From Tubiluchus corallicola (taxonomy: Eukaryota > Priapulida > Priapulimorpha > Priapulimorphida > Tubiluchidae), in the NCBI GenBank assembly GCA_030141605.1, contig JAQGDQ010000014.1, forward strand, positions 124,001 to 188,000: a DNA stretch of 64,000 bases, read 5' to 3'. Position 1 is the first letter of the stretch, and each line of letters starts with the position of its first letter. This document shows positions 35,901 through 47,770 of this stretch, piece by piece. A model generated the notes under the pieces. It did not search any database. It was not told where the DNA came from and saw only the letters and a program-made list of their open reading frames with translations. Position numbers and translations under genes: made by a program.

Positions 35901-37796
35901 TCAGATTCGAAGTCGCTGCCGTCTTCGCTGTTGCCATCATCATCGTCACCAGCTTGCTTTGTTTCGAGGAAGCTAAAAGGAACCTGCTTCAGGTTACAAA
36001 AATGGGAATGAATGCAGATCATATTCTATTTGGTTACACTTCCAGCACACATGTCTGCTGTAGCTAAAGAATGTATATTCATTTTCAGAAACGCTTCAGA
36101 AATGAGAAAAATAGTTGAAAACAAAAGGGATCTAAATATTAGAACATGTCGAGAAGTGAAACTGAAGGCTGACTGAGCTTTAACCACAACGTTAATATCG
36201 CATCTCAAATAAATAAAAATGGGAGTATCCTCGGAATTTCATGACCAATCCATCATCTATCAAAGAGTGTCAACAGATTAATAGCTATAAACATCACAAA
36301 GCATGTAGTCAAGGGATACTGTTTTACTTAGAAACAATTTATTATGCAACATTTTATGAATATGAAGGCTGAAAACCAAAACCAGTTGGGTGCAAAATAT
36401 CAGGTTAGAGAATAGAGAATAGAGCATAGATCCCAAGTACTATAGTATTATAAAGTTTTGCAGATTTTACAAATATTTTATAAGAATGCAGATAGTAGAG
36501 AAAAAGTGAAAAGGCCATTAATAACAGGGAAACTCGCATCTACTGTTAGGGAGGGTCACTAGTATTGCCAAAATTGAGTTGGTGCATCATTATGGCAATT
36601 ACTGCAGCACAGTCTAAAGTTTTGCAAACTGTTCATATTAATAAAATTGTCTAGATAATTTGCATACTAGTAAAATTAATTTCAGGACTGCAAAATTTTA
36701 AGTTACGAATACATTCTTGATCTCCAATTACAACGTGGCAATCTGCCAAGCAATTTAAAAGCATGTCTACAAATCTTAATGATCCGTTAGGGTTTAGGCA
36801 CAAAAATGATATACAAATAGCATTGATTATGCTGGACATTTATTTTACTTGTTCCTACGAAAAGAAGTCATCTTCAATATTATGACAATGCCATCTTTTA
36901 CCAAAAATTTTTGTCTCATAAGAGTGTAGTTTTAGTCATTGTAAATATTAAATTGAATTCATAAGATCAAATGAATTCGTAATTAATTCTTGCAGAACTG
37001 ATGTGGCAAAGCACTTCATAGCCAATACTCGGACCAAGACTAAGGACCACCATAACAGATTATACTAAACTTTTAAGCTCAATTTTTATCGTCAAAAGGA
37101 AATTCAAACAACATATTTTTGAAAATTACTAACTGTCTTAGCTTATTAGTGCAGTTTCTAGTTATTTGTTGTAATATTTATAGATAATATAATAATCTAT
37201 AAACAACCATTACAGTACTGTTTTTAGCTCTGTGTCACTTTATCTTCTTCTTCTTCTTCGTGATAATGTGTTAGCTTCATCAAATTGAAGGCTCTAAGAC
37301 ATGACAGTGCTCTCAGCTTATCATGAATGTCATGCTAACGTAAAACTTCATCCAGTGCAAATAAAAATAGTTTACAGTGGTGCATAATAAAAAAGGTAGA
37401 AATATCCCCAAGCTCCCTGAGTATGGGTGCCAAACCCTATACCACATTCAACATATAGCGGAGTACCTTAATCCTGTTTAGATCAAGCATATGGCACTCG
37501 TGAACAGGTTGAGAATGTCAAGCTGGACTGTTGTCTTTGGTAGGAGGTTCCATTCACTTACGGTGCATGGCGAGAAAAGAATAAAGGCGATAATCGCACG
37601 CAAGAAGAATATGGTATGTTGTATGCAAAAGAATTCTCCGTACGTGAAGAAATAGTGTTACATTTTGGCTAGCTATATCTATCTTTGCCTATCTCCTTGT
37701 CTATACTTTCAATTTTTTCACATTCTTCTTTCCTTTCTCCGCATACCACGGGGTGCTTTACATAAGTATATTCACTTAACTGTTCAGCATTTTATA
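32939..37796. other. Non-coding stretch with an acidic low-complexity tract
   Basis: Frames of 98-113 codons at 33032-33328, 33969-34310 and 34682-35020 have neither recognisable domains nor a convincing exon structure. The (TCA)n-like tract at 35776-35955 and a short (TTC)n near 37242 are the only repeats. No gene can be supported. Confidence 0.35.
35776..35955 (-). repeat. (TCA/TGA)n tract that encodes an Asp/Glu/Ser-rich run on the minus strand
   Basis: Clusters of TCATCATCATC on the plus strand. On the minus strand the open frame reads runs of Asp and Glu (DDDDDD, ESESDD, DSSDD, DGDDDDDEE) over some 60 codons, preceded by an acceptor-like TTTTAG. Such tracts occur in the acidic tails of nuclear proteins, but there is no donor or upstream exon to support a gene. 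Treated as a microsatellite-derived frame. Confidence 0.6.
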
Positions 37797-38227
37797 AGCA
37801 TATTGCACATGTTGCAAAAGCAAAAATTGAAGTACAGTGCTGCTGTATAAGACGCAGTGCCATACTGCAAATTAAAATTCGGTAAGTTTTAAGACAAAAA
37901 TTCAGATCTCAAATTTACTTCTGTGCTCACGCATGAGCTCTCGCTTGTGTGCACTACATCACAAAAGAGCGTCTCTGAACTGACAGGTACAGCGCCTGTT
38001 TTTTGTGCAACACATTTCCAAAATGCAGGCGCTAGTACACATCTAACTAACGAATCGTGAAACACATAAAACAGTGAAGAACTAGACGTGCGAACACGAA
38101 ATTACTTTTGCGTGGTAATAGTTCTTTCACGTATATGATTCTCGAAAGAATAGTATGTTCCCTTTCAATATTTTAAAAAGTAGATTGTTTTGACATGCAG
38201 TTTAAGATTGGGGCAGGTTTCCTTTAA
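37797..38227. mobile_element. TTAA MITE, copy B (left end truncated or not found)
   Basis: Aligns over about 370-430 bp with 31116-31493. Shared words are TTGAAGTACA.TGCT, GGTACA.C.CCTGTTTTT, AAATGCAGG.GCTAGT, GTGAAATT/CGAAATTA, AGAATAGTATGTT.CCTTTCAATA and AGTAGATTGTTTTGAC. It ends TTTAAGATTGGGGCAGG, TTTCCT, then TTAA at 38224-38227. The right terminus inverted (AGGAAACCTGCC) matches the left terminus of copy A. About 75-80% identical by eye. Confidence 0.6.
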
Positions 38228-39423
38228 GCACTAACCGAACCATAGATTCTAACCTACCCAAATGTGGTTCTTATCTAAATTGTAGATACTACTTTTATTT
38301 AGCATGCGTTAACCTAATATAAGTACATATTTATCTGAAAGTTCTTAAAAATTGAAAATAGCTGATGATCACCAGTGATGCTTTAACAAACCAATTTTAG
38401 ACTATCTTAATCTAGAGTCTAGACAGTATTTTGCAATGAACAGCAATTTTACTAAATGTTGACATGAAGCCATGATTTCGTCCATTAATATAAATTATAA
38501 ACTGCTATGTTCTCTCACTAAAATTATTAAACAAGCACATTACATTGAAATGACATAGCAATACATATTTTCGACTTTTCTGATACTCTAGTTATCAAAT
38601 AAGGTATTACTTATGTTCTAAGTAAGGCTTATTGCAAAATGCATTTAGGTAACTAGTTTAACTATTAAGTCACTGTAATAAGTAAGTATGTAAGTTTTTT
38701 ATTACCAATATACAATATATTCATTACAAGAATCAATATTATTAAAAAACAAAACAAAATGGCATGAAGATTAATAATTTACAAAAATTAAATAATGTGT
38801 TGACTGGTGAAAGGATGGCGAATTAAAAGTTACCAAAGTCAACCACTACTGGATTTCTGCAGATAAGCATATGTCACGTGACGCTCTTGTTGTCTTTGAT
38901 TTTTTTCAAAACTGAGCACCCAAAATTATGAAATAATATATTTAATTTTACTGACGTAATTAAATGTGCTGCCTATAAATAACAAAGTTATTTTCAACAA
39001 GCAATGTTATTACTACAGGGACATATTACGTGCAATCCACATAAGTTTTTCAAATACATACACGTACTAACACTTCACATTTATCTTTTGATTTTGTACC
39101 ACAATAAAAACTCATTTCACTGTTCATCTAACTGAAAATTTATAATGCAGTCATATCATAGCTTAGTGGAATCATAATTGTGGTTGTGCTCCTTCCCCTC
39201 ATTGCTTTAAAAATTAGTTTCATTCTCCATTTAACATTTAGTTCCTTTCTCCGTTGTTTACTTGCTTGTGAAGTATCATATGGGTGAAATAAAATTCTTG
39301 TCATGGTAACAGTCACAGTAATTGTAAAAACAAAATCAAAGTTTTCTCATTTTATAATTTAACTTTTGTTTCCTGCACCATCATCTTTTTCACTGTTGTG
39401 TTTTATTTTTATTAAACCTACAA
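38228..39423. other. Non-coding, nothing recognised
   Basis: AT-rich sequence without exon-like frames or recognisable repeats. Confidence 0.35.
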
Positions 39424-39560
39424 TTTGTATGAAAATACAGGAGATGACCCTTTGGTCCCTTCCCTGGGACACAATTAAAATTACATTTATTTAACATTGA
39501 ATTAACACTATTGCTGTAAATGACACTGGAGAGTCAAATGTTCTATGTTCTATAATGCAT
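39424..39560 (+). mobile_element. 3' UTR fragment of a CR1-like non-LTR element
   Basis: Begins AATACAGGAGATGACCC and contains the hairpin GACC-CTTT-GGTC flanked by CAGG/CCTG, followed by CCTTCCCTGGGACA. It ends AAATGTTCTATGTTCTATA, closely like the 3' end of the element at 41700-45865 (GATGACC-CTAT-GGTC, CCTTCCCTGCC, AAATGTTCTATGTCTA). Only the UTR is present. Confidence 0.65.
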
Positions 39561-40330
39561 TAAAAATATTCAACATTTTAGCAAATGTCATGGCATAACG
39601 TATTCACTTGCCATTATGAAGAGGTGGTTAAGCAAAAGCAAATTACCTTCTCTTCTCACTGGCATTTCGGCAATTTTATCTTACATTCTGCAAAGGGTAC
39701 TATGAGCGGTAGAACTCCCTATAACCGATGTCTTTATTGTCCTTCCACCTTCAAAATGACAAAAACATGTTAAGTGCGAAAACGAACCTGAGGTGCAGTT
39801 AACTGTACGGAATAATTCCATTTAGTAAAACAGCCGTTGAATAAAATGAACATACATTAAACCATAGCTATAGACTATGTGCAATAAATCTGTATTAGTC
39901 ACTATTTCTGTTATGACAAAACAAAGTTACGTTTGGGCTATTAATAGCAATAACATCCAAAGTATGCATAAAGTGCTGTAATTATAATACTTACAATTGA
40001 AAGTTCAAACAAGCAATTTCGATAAGTAGTTCGTAATTTCTAAGCATTAACTTAAAGTTAACAAAATAGCCAAATAATTATTGGACAATGAATATGAGGT
40101 CCATATAAAAAGGTAATTATAAAATGCGATACATGTTGATTTTTTTTATTACAAGGATAAAAATTGTGTAAAACTCGCGGCTTCACATCTTACTTGAACT
40201 TCTTCAACTTCCAGTCCTATGCGCACTACAATTTCAAAAGGATTAGCATTCTCAAAGACCAGCACAACATGCATGTCTCAGTCCCGTTTCAAGTTTTTAC
40301 TTTTTGTCATAGCTTTTTCTTTTTGGAATC

Positions 40331-40460
40331 AGGGCCGGTGTTAGGAAGTGCGGGGCCTAATTAGAAAATTGTTAGTGGGGCCCTCTACCCTACAAAAGAT
40401 GTTTTATGCTTCGTGTAGTATCCACTCCTAGCCAAAAAGTGTTGAGGGCTTGAGGGTCCA
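40331..40460 (+). mobile_element. Fragment of the CAGGGCCGG MITE family
   Basis: CAGGGCCGGTGTTAGG followed by GCGGGGCCTAATTAG and GTGGGGCCCTC, the terminal GGCCGG and GGCCC blocks of the elements at 10390 and 12035. No right end was found. Confidence 0.4.
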
Positions 40461-40729
40461 CTATTAGCACAATGATGTCTATTTGCATTTATCTATGAAA
40501 TATTTAACGTTTTGTTAGTTGTTACAAGGCATAGTAAATTACTGACATACTATTTGCGCATGTACCTTCGAAAAACAGACGATAAACTGAAATTACAAAA
40601 CAAATGAATAAACAATCAGTAAAAAAACATTTAAACATATTTAACTATGTCTACCCATAACAATAATGTGTACAAAACTTCGTATTGCATTTAAGGAACA
40701 TCTCCAAAATTAGGCCTTGTTTACCAAAA

Positions 40730-41415
40730 CCGGCCAGTGAAATTCTCATCTACGCATTTGTCAGTTCTCGATCAGACTTTTGTAATAGCACACTTTTTGG
40801 TATTCCTCAGGACCAGATTGATAAACTACAACATGTACGCAACACAAGGGCCTAAATTATTACAGGCACTCGTAAATATGATCACACAACTCCTGTTTTC
40901 ATGCAATTGCACTGGTTACCAGTTTCTTTCAGAATAAAATACAAAATTCTCTTATTAACATTCAAAGCTCTGAAGGATTTAGTGCCCTCGTATTTATCTG
41001 ATTTTTTGAAGCCATATGTGCCCAATCACAATCTTAGATCATTTAATTCATCGACAGTTGTTGTACCGCGTTATAATCTAGCCACATATAGTCCTCATAG
41101 TTTTAACATAGTGGCACCAAAATTATGCAATGATTTACCAATTCATGCAGGTGAAATCATATCAATAATGTTCAAAATTCAAATCATTCCTTTAAACTTA
41201 TTTTTATAAAGAAGCCTTTTTAATTAATTAGAAATTTTAGTATGGGCTTATGGATTTAATTATGGCTGATTTTTATAAACATGTATTATGATTTTGATTT
41301 TATTTATAACAGCCTATTGTGTATGTACTATTTACATGTTAATATTTTATGTATGTAAAATACACTTGTACATTTTTAATGTTAATGCATTTTAAATATT
41401 CAATAAATTATTAAA
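40730..41415 (+). pseudogene. L2-type non-LTR retrotransposon remnant (C-terminal part of reverse transcriptase ORF)
   Basis: The classical post-reverse-transcriptase region of L2/CR1 elements is readable. First come DQIDKLQHVRNT and TGTRKYDHTTPV in neighbouring frames. Then LHWLPVSFRIKYKILLLTFK, APSYLSDFL-like PSYLSDFLKPY, and FNIVAPKLCNDLP appear in one frame up to 41209. At least one frameshift and a stop lie near 40855. The 3' UTR ends CAATAAATTATTAAAAC with an (ATT)n-like tail near 41420. It is a different family from the element at 41700. Confidence 0.8.
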
Positions 41416-41429
41416 ACATTATTATTAAT

Positions 41430-41560
41430 CAGGGGATGAGTTGGCTTGCAATGAAAAGGGCCTGGTTCAAATCCAAGCTTAATCCACAGTTTTTCTACTT
41501 TACATTTCTGTCGGTCAAGTCTGCTGGTTACCTTTAAAATTTAGTATTGTTGCCATGTGA
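41430..41560 (+). mobile_element. tRNA-derived SINE relic
   Basis: GATGAGTTGGCTTGCAA resembles an A box region and GGTTCAAATCC, about 30 bp later, is a perfect B-box. The body ends around GTTGCCATGTGAG. A relic rather than a tRNA gene because the acceptor stem cannot be formed. Confidence 0.4.
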
Positions 41561-41744
41561 GTTCATTGCATCATTTCCATGATATTATTGCATCAATGGT
41601 TACAGTTAGAGAATTTTAAAAGATCTTTCATTATCGATTTTCAGTTATAACTATTATAGATTATGGGTAAAATTTTGAAAAACAAATTTGATCTGAAAAA
41701 AGGTAAACACAGCAGTCTGTAGTAAATGTTACTCTGTCACAGAG

Positions 41745-42014
41745 ATGTTTAAGAAAAGAGGCGAAGTCGCATATACCAGCGATTTACCTACAGGGAGTTA
41801 CCATTATGGAAGGCAAAGAATCTACATTAATGAGAGCTTGACTCAAAAACGAAAACAACTGTTTTACGATGTTAAGCAGTTCAAAAAAGAAAAACATTTT
41901 AAATATTTGTGGACCAAAAATGGCAGAATTTTGTTAAAATACAATGATGAAAGTGAAGTGTTTGCCTTTGAAACAGAAACAGATTTTCGCAAAGTAGTGA
42001 ACAAAACAAATTAA
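41745..42014 (+). pseudogene. Truncated ORF1 protein of the CR1-like element
   Basis: An 89-codon frame with the signature found at the C-terminus of coiled-coil ORF1 proteins of arthropod CR1/jockey-like elements: RIYINESLTQKRKQLF, then KKEKHFKYLWTKNGRILLK. This region resembles the baculoviral FP-type fold and is thought to aid nucleic-acid binding. The coiled-coil N-terminal part is absent, so the copy is 5'-truncated within ORF1. ORF2 begins 25 bp after its stop. Confidence 0.65.
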
Positions 42015-42039
42015 AGTGTAAAAAATGTAAATATTATCA

Positions 42040-45000
42040 ATGCCAGTTAGGCACCCTTGCAATAAATGTGCTAGACCCTGTAAATATAATGAAAATTCTA
42101 TTAACTGTGATAATTGTTATCAGTGGACCCATTTAAGGTGCACTGCTCTGACAATTAACCAACCAATTCAATATACTAGGAAGTAATAATGATATTTATT
42201 ATTGTATTAAATGCTTAAATGATATTTTCCCCTTCCAGGAACAAGAGAATGAGGATATACAAGAATTTTTTAGGATAGATGTATCCATGTCAACTCTGAC
42301 CAGTCTACCTTCTTTGCGTGAGTTTTCTACTTTTACTAACTTTTCCACTAATAATAATGATCCTGATAACTTTCTTCCTTATCAAGAAAGTAATTATTAT
42401 AAACTGTCAACTCTAACTAGTCAAGATGACTTAGCAAATACCAGTAAGGATTTCACTTTTGTGCATTTTAATGTCAGTAGTATAAACAAAAATTACACTA
42501 GTATGTTAGACGTTCTTTTACACTTTCAAAACCCTCCTGACATTATAGCATTAAGTGAAACCCGTTTAAAAAAAGATCATATTTTTCTCACACCCTTACC
42601 TGGGTATCAATTTATTCGTGACGATTCTACAACCAATGCAGGTGGTGTGGGATTGTATATCAGAAACTCTGTAATTTTTTCAGAAATGCCTAAATACAAA
42701 ATACACAACTCAGACTGTAAAAATGGCTCCACAAACCGTGTGCAACTGGAGAATATGTGGATTGAAATAGAAACTCCACCCAACATCAAAAACATTTTAT
42801 TTGGAGTCATCTACAGGCACCCAAATACTAACCTTGAAGAATTTCATGAAGAACTAGAAAGCAAATTATCCTTAATTAACAGAACTAACAAATTTTGCTA
42901 TATATGCGGTGACATAAATATTAACTTACTACATAGTGACAGCAAAACCTCAGTGACAAATTATACAAACATGTTATTCTCTAATAATTTTGTGCCAATT
43001 ATAACTAAACCAACAAGAATAACTCATCATCACACTAATACACTCATTGATCATATTTATACAAATGACCTCACCAACCACGTAACACCTGGAATTTTGC
43101 TTTATCAAGTAGCCGACCATCTTCCTATATTTGCAATTATAAAGCATACTAAACTGAAAATGAAATCCAACAAAATCACCACAAGAAATTTTAAAAATTC
43201 AACTGAACAAAATTTTTTAAATAACCTGCAGCTAGAATTAGCCGAAATAAATTTTAATGACTTGGAAACTAATGAGGGATTTAGCAAATTTAATGAAATA
43301 CTCTTCAATGTGTTTAATAATCATTTTCCTTTGCAAACCCTGTCTAGGAAAGACACTATTACATTTCAAAAACCATGGATCACTAAAGGAATTTTAAATA
43401 GTATTAAAACCAGATCACGCCTTTACAAATCACACAAACTCTCAAATAATTTATACAAACAAATCTACTACAAATCCTACTCAAATAAATTAAATCATGT
43501 CAAGGAATCATCAAAAAAACAATATTACACTGAAACATTGCAAAAACACAAGAATAACATGAAAAAAACTTGGGAAACAATAAACAGTATTATAAAAACT
43601 GATCCAAAAACACGTCAAACACCAAGTAAGTTAACAATAAATAATGTGGACTATACAGATACATATGATATTGCCAGTAAACTAAATGAGTTTTTTGTAA
43701 ATATAGGACCTGACATGGCTGCCAAAATACCTAAACCTAACGTTAATTTTACTGACTTTTTAAAAAAACCCTAACCCAAATTCTTTTTTCATTAATCCTA
43801 TTACTGAAAATGAAACATGCACACTTTTAAACACACTTAATTCAAACAAATCACCAGGACCACAAAATATACCAATATCCTTTTTAAATCTGCAAGTCAA
43901 ATTATTTCACCAATACTCACATTACTGTTTAATAAATCGGTTAATGCTGGAACTTTTCCAAATATATTAAAAATAGCAAAAGTTATTCCTTTATATAAAA
44001 CTGGCTCTCCACATGAACCTGGCAATTACAGACCAATATCTCTCTTATCACCAGTATCAAAAGTTTTTGAGAGGCTAATTTACAAGAGATTATACCAGTT
44101 TGTTGTGAAAAGTAATATCCTAAGTAAATACCAGTTTGGTTTCAGAAAAAATTATTCAACTGCCCTTGCTGTATCCGAATTAATAGACACGATCTCTCTA
44201 GACACAGACAAAAAATTACTGAATTGCGGAATATTTTTAGACTTATCAAAAGCTTTTGATACCGTACAGCATAGTATACTAATAGCCAAATTAAACCATT
44301 ATGGCATCAGAGGTCTACCTTTGCAACTAATTCAGTCATATCTAACTAACAGAAAACAATTCATATCTATTAACAATGTATCATCAGACTATAAACACAT
44401 ATCGTGTGGAGTGCCACAAGGCTCTAATTTAGGACCTCTTCTATTCTTAATTTATATTAACGATCTTCCCACATGCAGCAACTTTCGAACCCGAATATTT
44501 GCCGATGACACTAATTTGTTCATGTCTGACTCTAATATAAATAATCTGCAAAAATCTGTTAATGACGAAATGAAAAAAATAGACCTGTGGATGAGGGCAA
44601 ACCAGCTATCAATTAACTACAAAAAAACCAAATTTATGATAATCAACAATAAGCAAATTAACAATGCTAATAATCCAAAATTTCATATTATAATAAACAA
44701 ACACAAAATTGAAGAAACAGACAACATCAAATACTTGGGCCTACTCATTGATAATAAATTAACATGGGAACCACATATAAAACACATAACATACAAATTA
44801 AGTCGAATTACTGGAATAATTTTAAAAGTAAGGCACTACGTTGACCAATATATTCTGAAACTTCTATATAATTCGTTAGTTTTCCCTTATTTACAATATT
44901 TCATCTTAACATGGGGTACAGCTTTTGCATCAACTCAAAAATTAATACAGACACAACAAAACAAAATAGTAAAATTAATAACTTTTGCTCGCAAATATGA

Positions 45001-45346
45001 TCATGCTACACCATCGTTCGTAAAATTAAAAATTTTAAAAGTAAGAGATATTTACAATCTTGAGTTGTTCAAATTTATGTATAAATTCAATGCTGGTTTA
45101 TTACCCGAACTTTTTAGAGAATATTTCACTAATGTTTCTGATATACATTCCTACTCCACAAGAGCTGCTTCTAATGAACAGTATTTTGTGGAGAGATTTC
45201 TTACCCGACATGGTTTCAATAGCTTAAAATCACGAGGAGTTAAATTATGGAACTCGTTGCCAAAAGATACCTTTGGCGGTAGCTTATTTTCTGCTTCCAA
45301 AAAATACACAAAATTCTTACTAAATGAATATACCTGTAATACATAA
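42040..45346 (+). pseudogene. ORF2 of the CR1-like element (PHD, endonuclease, reverse transcriptase), frameshifted
   Basis: It starts MPVRHPCNKCARPC with a CxxC...CxxC...WxH..C pattern completed in the next frame by YYCIKC, a PHD-like finger broken by a frameshift near 42170. The apurinic/apyrimidinic endonuclease follows (FVHFNVSSINKN, IIALSETRL, GGVGLYI, GVIYRHPN, GDININ). A frameshift occurs near 43775 in an A-run and another near 43885. The reverse transcriptase is then open from 44105 to 45346: FLDLSKAFDTV, GVPQGSNLGPLLF, the catalytic FADDTNLF, IKYLGLLIDN and WNSLP near the C-terminus. The catalytic Asp pair is intact. The protein cannot be made as one chain in this copy. Confidence 0.88.
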
Positions 45347-45954
45347 CTTGTAAGACTAATAAGCAAGCTATCAAGTGTGTTTTTTTCTTCTCATCTCCTA
45401 AGTAATTGTTGCTCTTTCTTATACTTACTTTTTCTCTTAAATTTTCTATATTACACTTTTTTTTGATACTTATTTTATCTCTCCATACAGTCAAAATCCC
45501 CTGTCAATAAGGCCCCTATATGAAAATATATATAATAATCATAATTACTTGTATTGTTTTGTTTAGATTTTGGTGTCATCTAACTTTATTATTTTTTGTT
45601 TTCACTTATACTGTTTTCATTTATACTTTGTTTTCATTTATACTGTTTATTATTATTATTTCTTTTCCTATTTGATTTTGTTATCCGCAGTCTCACCATT
45701 TACTTTTAATATACTAATTTAATTATTAGACAGGGCAGGAGACTAGATGACCCTATGGTCCTTCCCTGCCCTGCTCCACTACTATAATTAAGTAATAACT
45801 AAAAAAACTTGTCATGTCAAACAAATGGAGAAAATAAATGTTCTATGTCTATGTCTATGTCTGTCAACTTAACAGTCGCGTCTGTCAGCCCGCCATAGTT
45901 TTGCTCTTTGCCGCTTTACCCTTATTCAGTTATAATTATACTTCTAGATGACAG

Positions 45955-46138
45955 CACCAGTGCTACAAGGAGAGAGTAGATGAGACCTAATGCGGTCCTG
46001 TACTTAGTCACATGTGAAATTGTCATTCACTTTTAATTACAATGACTAATTAATTTTATACTTATAGTGTTTGTTGAGGCATAAAATTTATGACTTTTAA
46101 TGTAAGTATTGATTAAATAAATGCTGATCTTTGACTTT
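45955..46138 (+). mobile_element. 3' UTR of a second CR1-like element
   Basis: Contains the hairpin-like AGATGAGACC-TAATGC-GGTCCTG and ends GATTAAATAAATGCTGATCTTTGAC. It lies just past the full element, with which it shares the hairpin design but not the flanks. Only the 3' end is present. Confidence 0.5.
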
Positions 46139-46514
46139 TGGAACCTAATTATAGTTATAAGTCCAAATTAGCAACAACGATTCAAGATTGTTTATTTCAT
46201 ATCAACACAAATACAAAATTAATACTTTAAACGAAACAAAAAGTTTTCAATAATTCAATGGTTGACAAGCAGTAAGATACATAATAAGAAGCAAATTTGG
46301 AAAAAAATGATTAGCTGCCCACTTAAATGTTTTGTGTTGTAGATATTAAAGAAGACTTATTATTTGCGTGCTTATTTGCTCTTAGTGTGTTGGTGTTATT
46401 GGGCGTAATAGAAAGATCGCAAGCCGAGTTTACCCCTACCCAACTTGATGACGCAACACACATTCTCCTAAACTCCCTCGCTGTAAGTGCTTACAGCATG
46501 TAAATACATGAAAA

Positions 46515-46832
46515 ACACGGAAAAAATTTGGTACTAGTAAATTTGGTCCTAGTAATTTCGGTACGAGGAAATTCTGGTACTGGGAAAATTTGCTGTTAGA
46601 AATTCTAGTACAGCAAAATTTTACAACTAGGAATATTGGGTACAGAGAAAATGTGGTACGGGTAAGATTTAATACAGTACTGGCAAAGGTTGGCAAGCAT
46701 TTTTGGTACAAGTAAATCTGGTACAAGGTAAAAATGATACGGAACGGATGTGGTACTACGAAAGTTTAGTACTGGAAAAGTTACGCTTGTACTAGGAAAA
46801 TATAGTACAGAGAAAATATGGTACAAGGAAAG
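46515..46832 (+). repeat. GGTAC minisatellite (degenerate phrase repeat)
   Basis: About eighteen imperfect units of 15-20 bp of the form GGTACNAGGAAAATTT: AATTTGGTACTAGTAAATTTGG, GGTACGAGGAAATTC, GGTACAGAGAAAATGTGG, GGTACAAGGAAAGT. The unit order is irregular. Frames through it on the minus strand are artefacts. Confidence 0.88.
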
Positions 46833-47383
46833 TATCTTTTATAAAATCTACAAAATGATCATACTTTTAAGATCATATTAGACATTATGAATGATCAGTC
46901 TTAAAGACTTATATAAGCAATTAGGGTTTACACAACATAAGTTAATTACTCCAGATAAACTGTGAATAACAATTAAAGAAACCAAATATGGGATGTTCAA
47001 CCTTAGTAAACATTAATGCAATAGTAGCATTTGGCAATCTCTTGTAGTAGCACAAAAGCTTTGATTAAAAAAATAGGAAACTAATTACCTTGAGACAGAC
47101 AGCATTTTTATTAATTTGAAGGCTCAGCTCATGCTATCTACCTAGCTGTGAGAGATTTTTCAGCGGCAGGTTTGCTTGAGTTTTTTGGCTTGGAAAAACT
47201 GATAAATCTGACTGCTTTTAATCTTTCCATGCATTATACGTCTACATAACTATTATTCAAGCATAATGTTTCACCACTATAATTTCTTTGTACTACTGCT
47301 AGACAAATTTTAGTTGCAGAAATCTTGTATGGCTGGAGAAAATAAAAATAATAATAATATCCACTTGACCTTAACTCTTGCAG

Positions 47384-47547
47384 TATATTTCAATGCATTT
47401 TCTGCCTGTGTTTGTGAGTCGCTTATGTTGTGCAAGTCAGATGAAGGAGAAGGGAAAACAAAGGGAATGCTAATTGGCCATCACAAGAGGGACCGCCGCT
47501 GGTTGACTGACATTTTGCAATCTATGTATCCTCTGCCCAAATCTTAG
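47384..47547 (+). CDS. Candidate terminal coding exon of an unrecognised gene
   Basis: A branch-site-like CTTAAC, the pyrimidine-rich ACTCTTGCAG acceptor at 47383 and an open frame to TAG at 47545-47547. The 54 encoded residues have real-protein character: Cys-rich start (FSACVCESLMLCKSD), then KGMLIGHHKRDRRWL and TDILQSMYPLPKS. Codon choice differs from the surrounding AT-rich noise. The exon would begin in phase 1. I could not find its upstream partner, which must lie to the left, beyond or between the retrotransposons. It may instead be a relic. Family unknown. Confidence 0.4.
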
Positions 47548-47639
47548 TTCTTTGCTGAAATTTGATGAGACGTCATAATACCGAATAGTTTATTTGTCTC
47601 AGTTTAGCATAGCAGATATAACACTAATAAGTAACTGTG

Positions 47640-47770
47640 ACAACCAAGTGAGACACGGTGACGAAAAGACCAAAAGGTCATCTGGTCTGCTATCCGTCTT
47701 GGCCCTCTACTAATATGATAACAAAAGACAAATGTGCACTATGAGCTAGGTGAAATAACGTTCTCTTGTA
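47640..47770 (-). mobile_element. CR1-like 3' UTR fragment, minus orientation
   Basis: On the minus strand it reads CCAGATGACC-TTTT-GGTCTTTTCGTCACC, the same GATGACC-N4-GGTC hairpin as at 39434 and 45745. It is followed toward lower coordinates by AT-rich sequence. Confidence 0.5.

Larger units (their letters stand above)
41700..45862 (+). mobile_element. CR1-like non-LTR retrotransposon, 5'-truncated, three frameshifts
   Basis: Order of parts: the C-terminal piece of an ORF1 protein, then an ORF2 with PHD-like zinc finger, apurinic endonuclease and reverse transcriptase. The 3' UTR carries a GACC-CTAT-GGTC hairpin nested in GGGCAGG/CCTGCCC (45731-45775) and ends in tandem TATGTC units (45843-45862). 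The tandem tail and UTR hairpin are typical of the CR1/L2 group. Frame breaks near 42170, 43775 and 43885 disable ORF2. Because these are small indels in an otherwise clean sequence, the insertion is fairly young. The 5' limit is approximate and no target-site duplication was resolved. Confidence 0.88.

Noticed and set aside
42607-43308. Minus-strand frames within the retrotransposon
   Set aside because: Antisense of the endonuclease domain.
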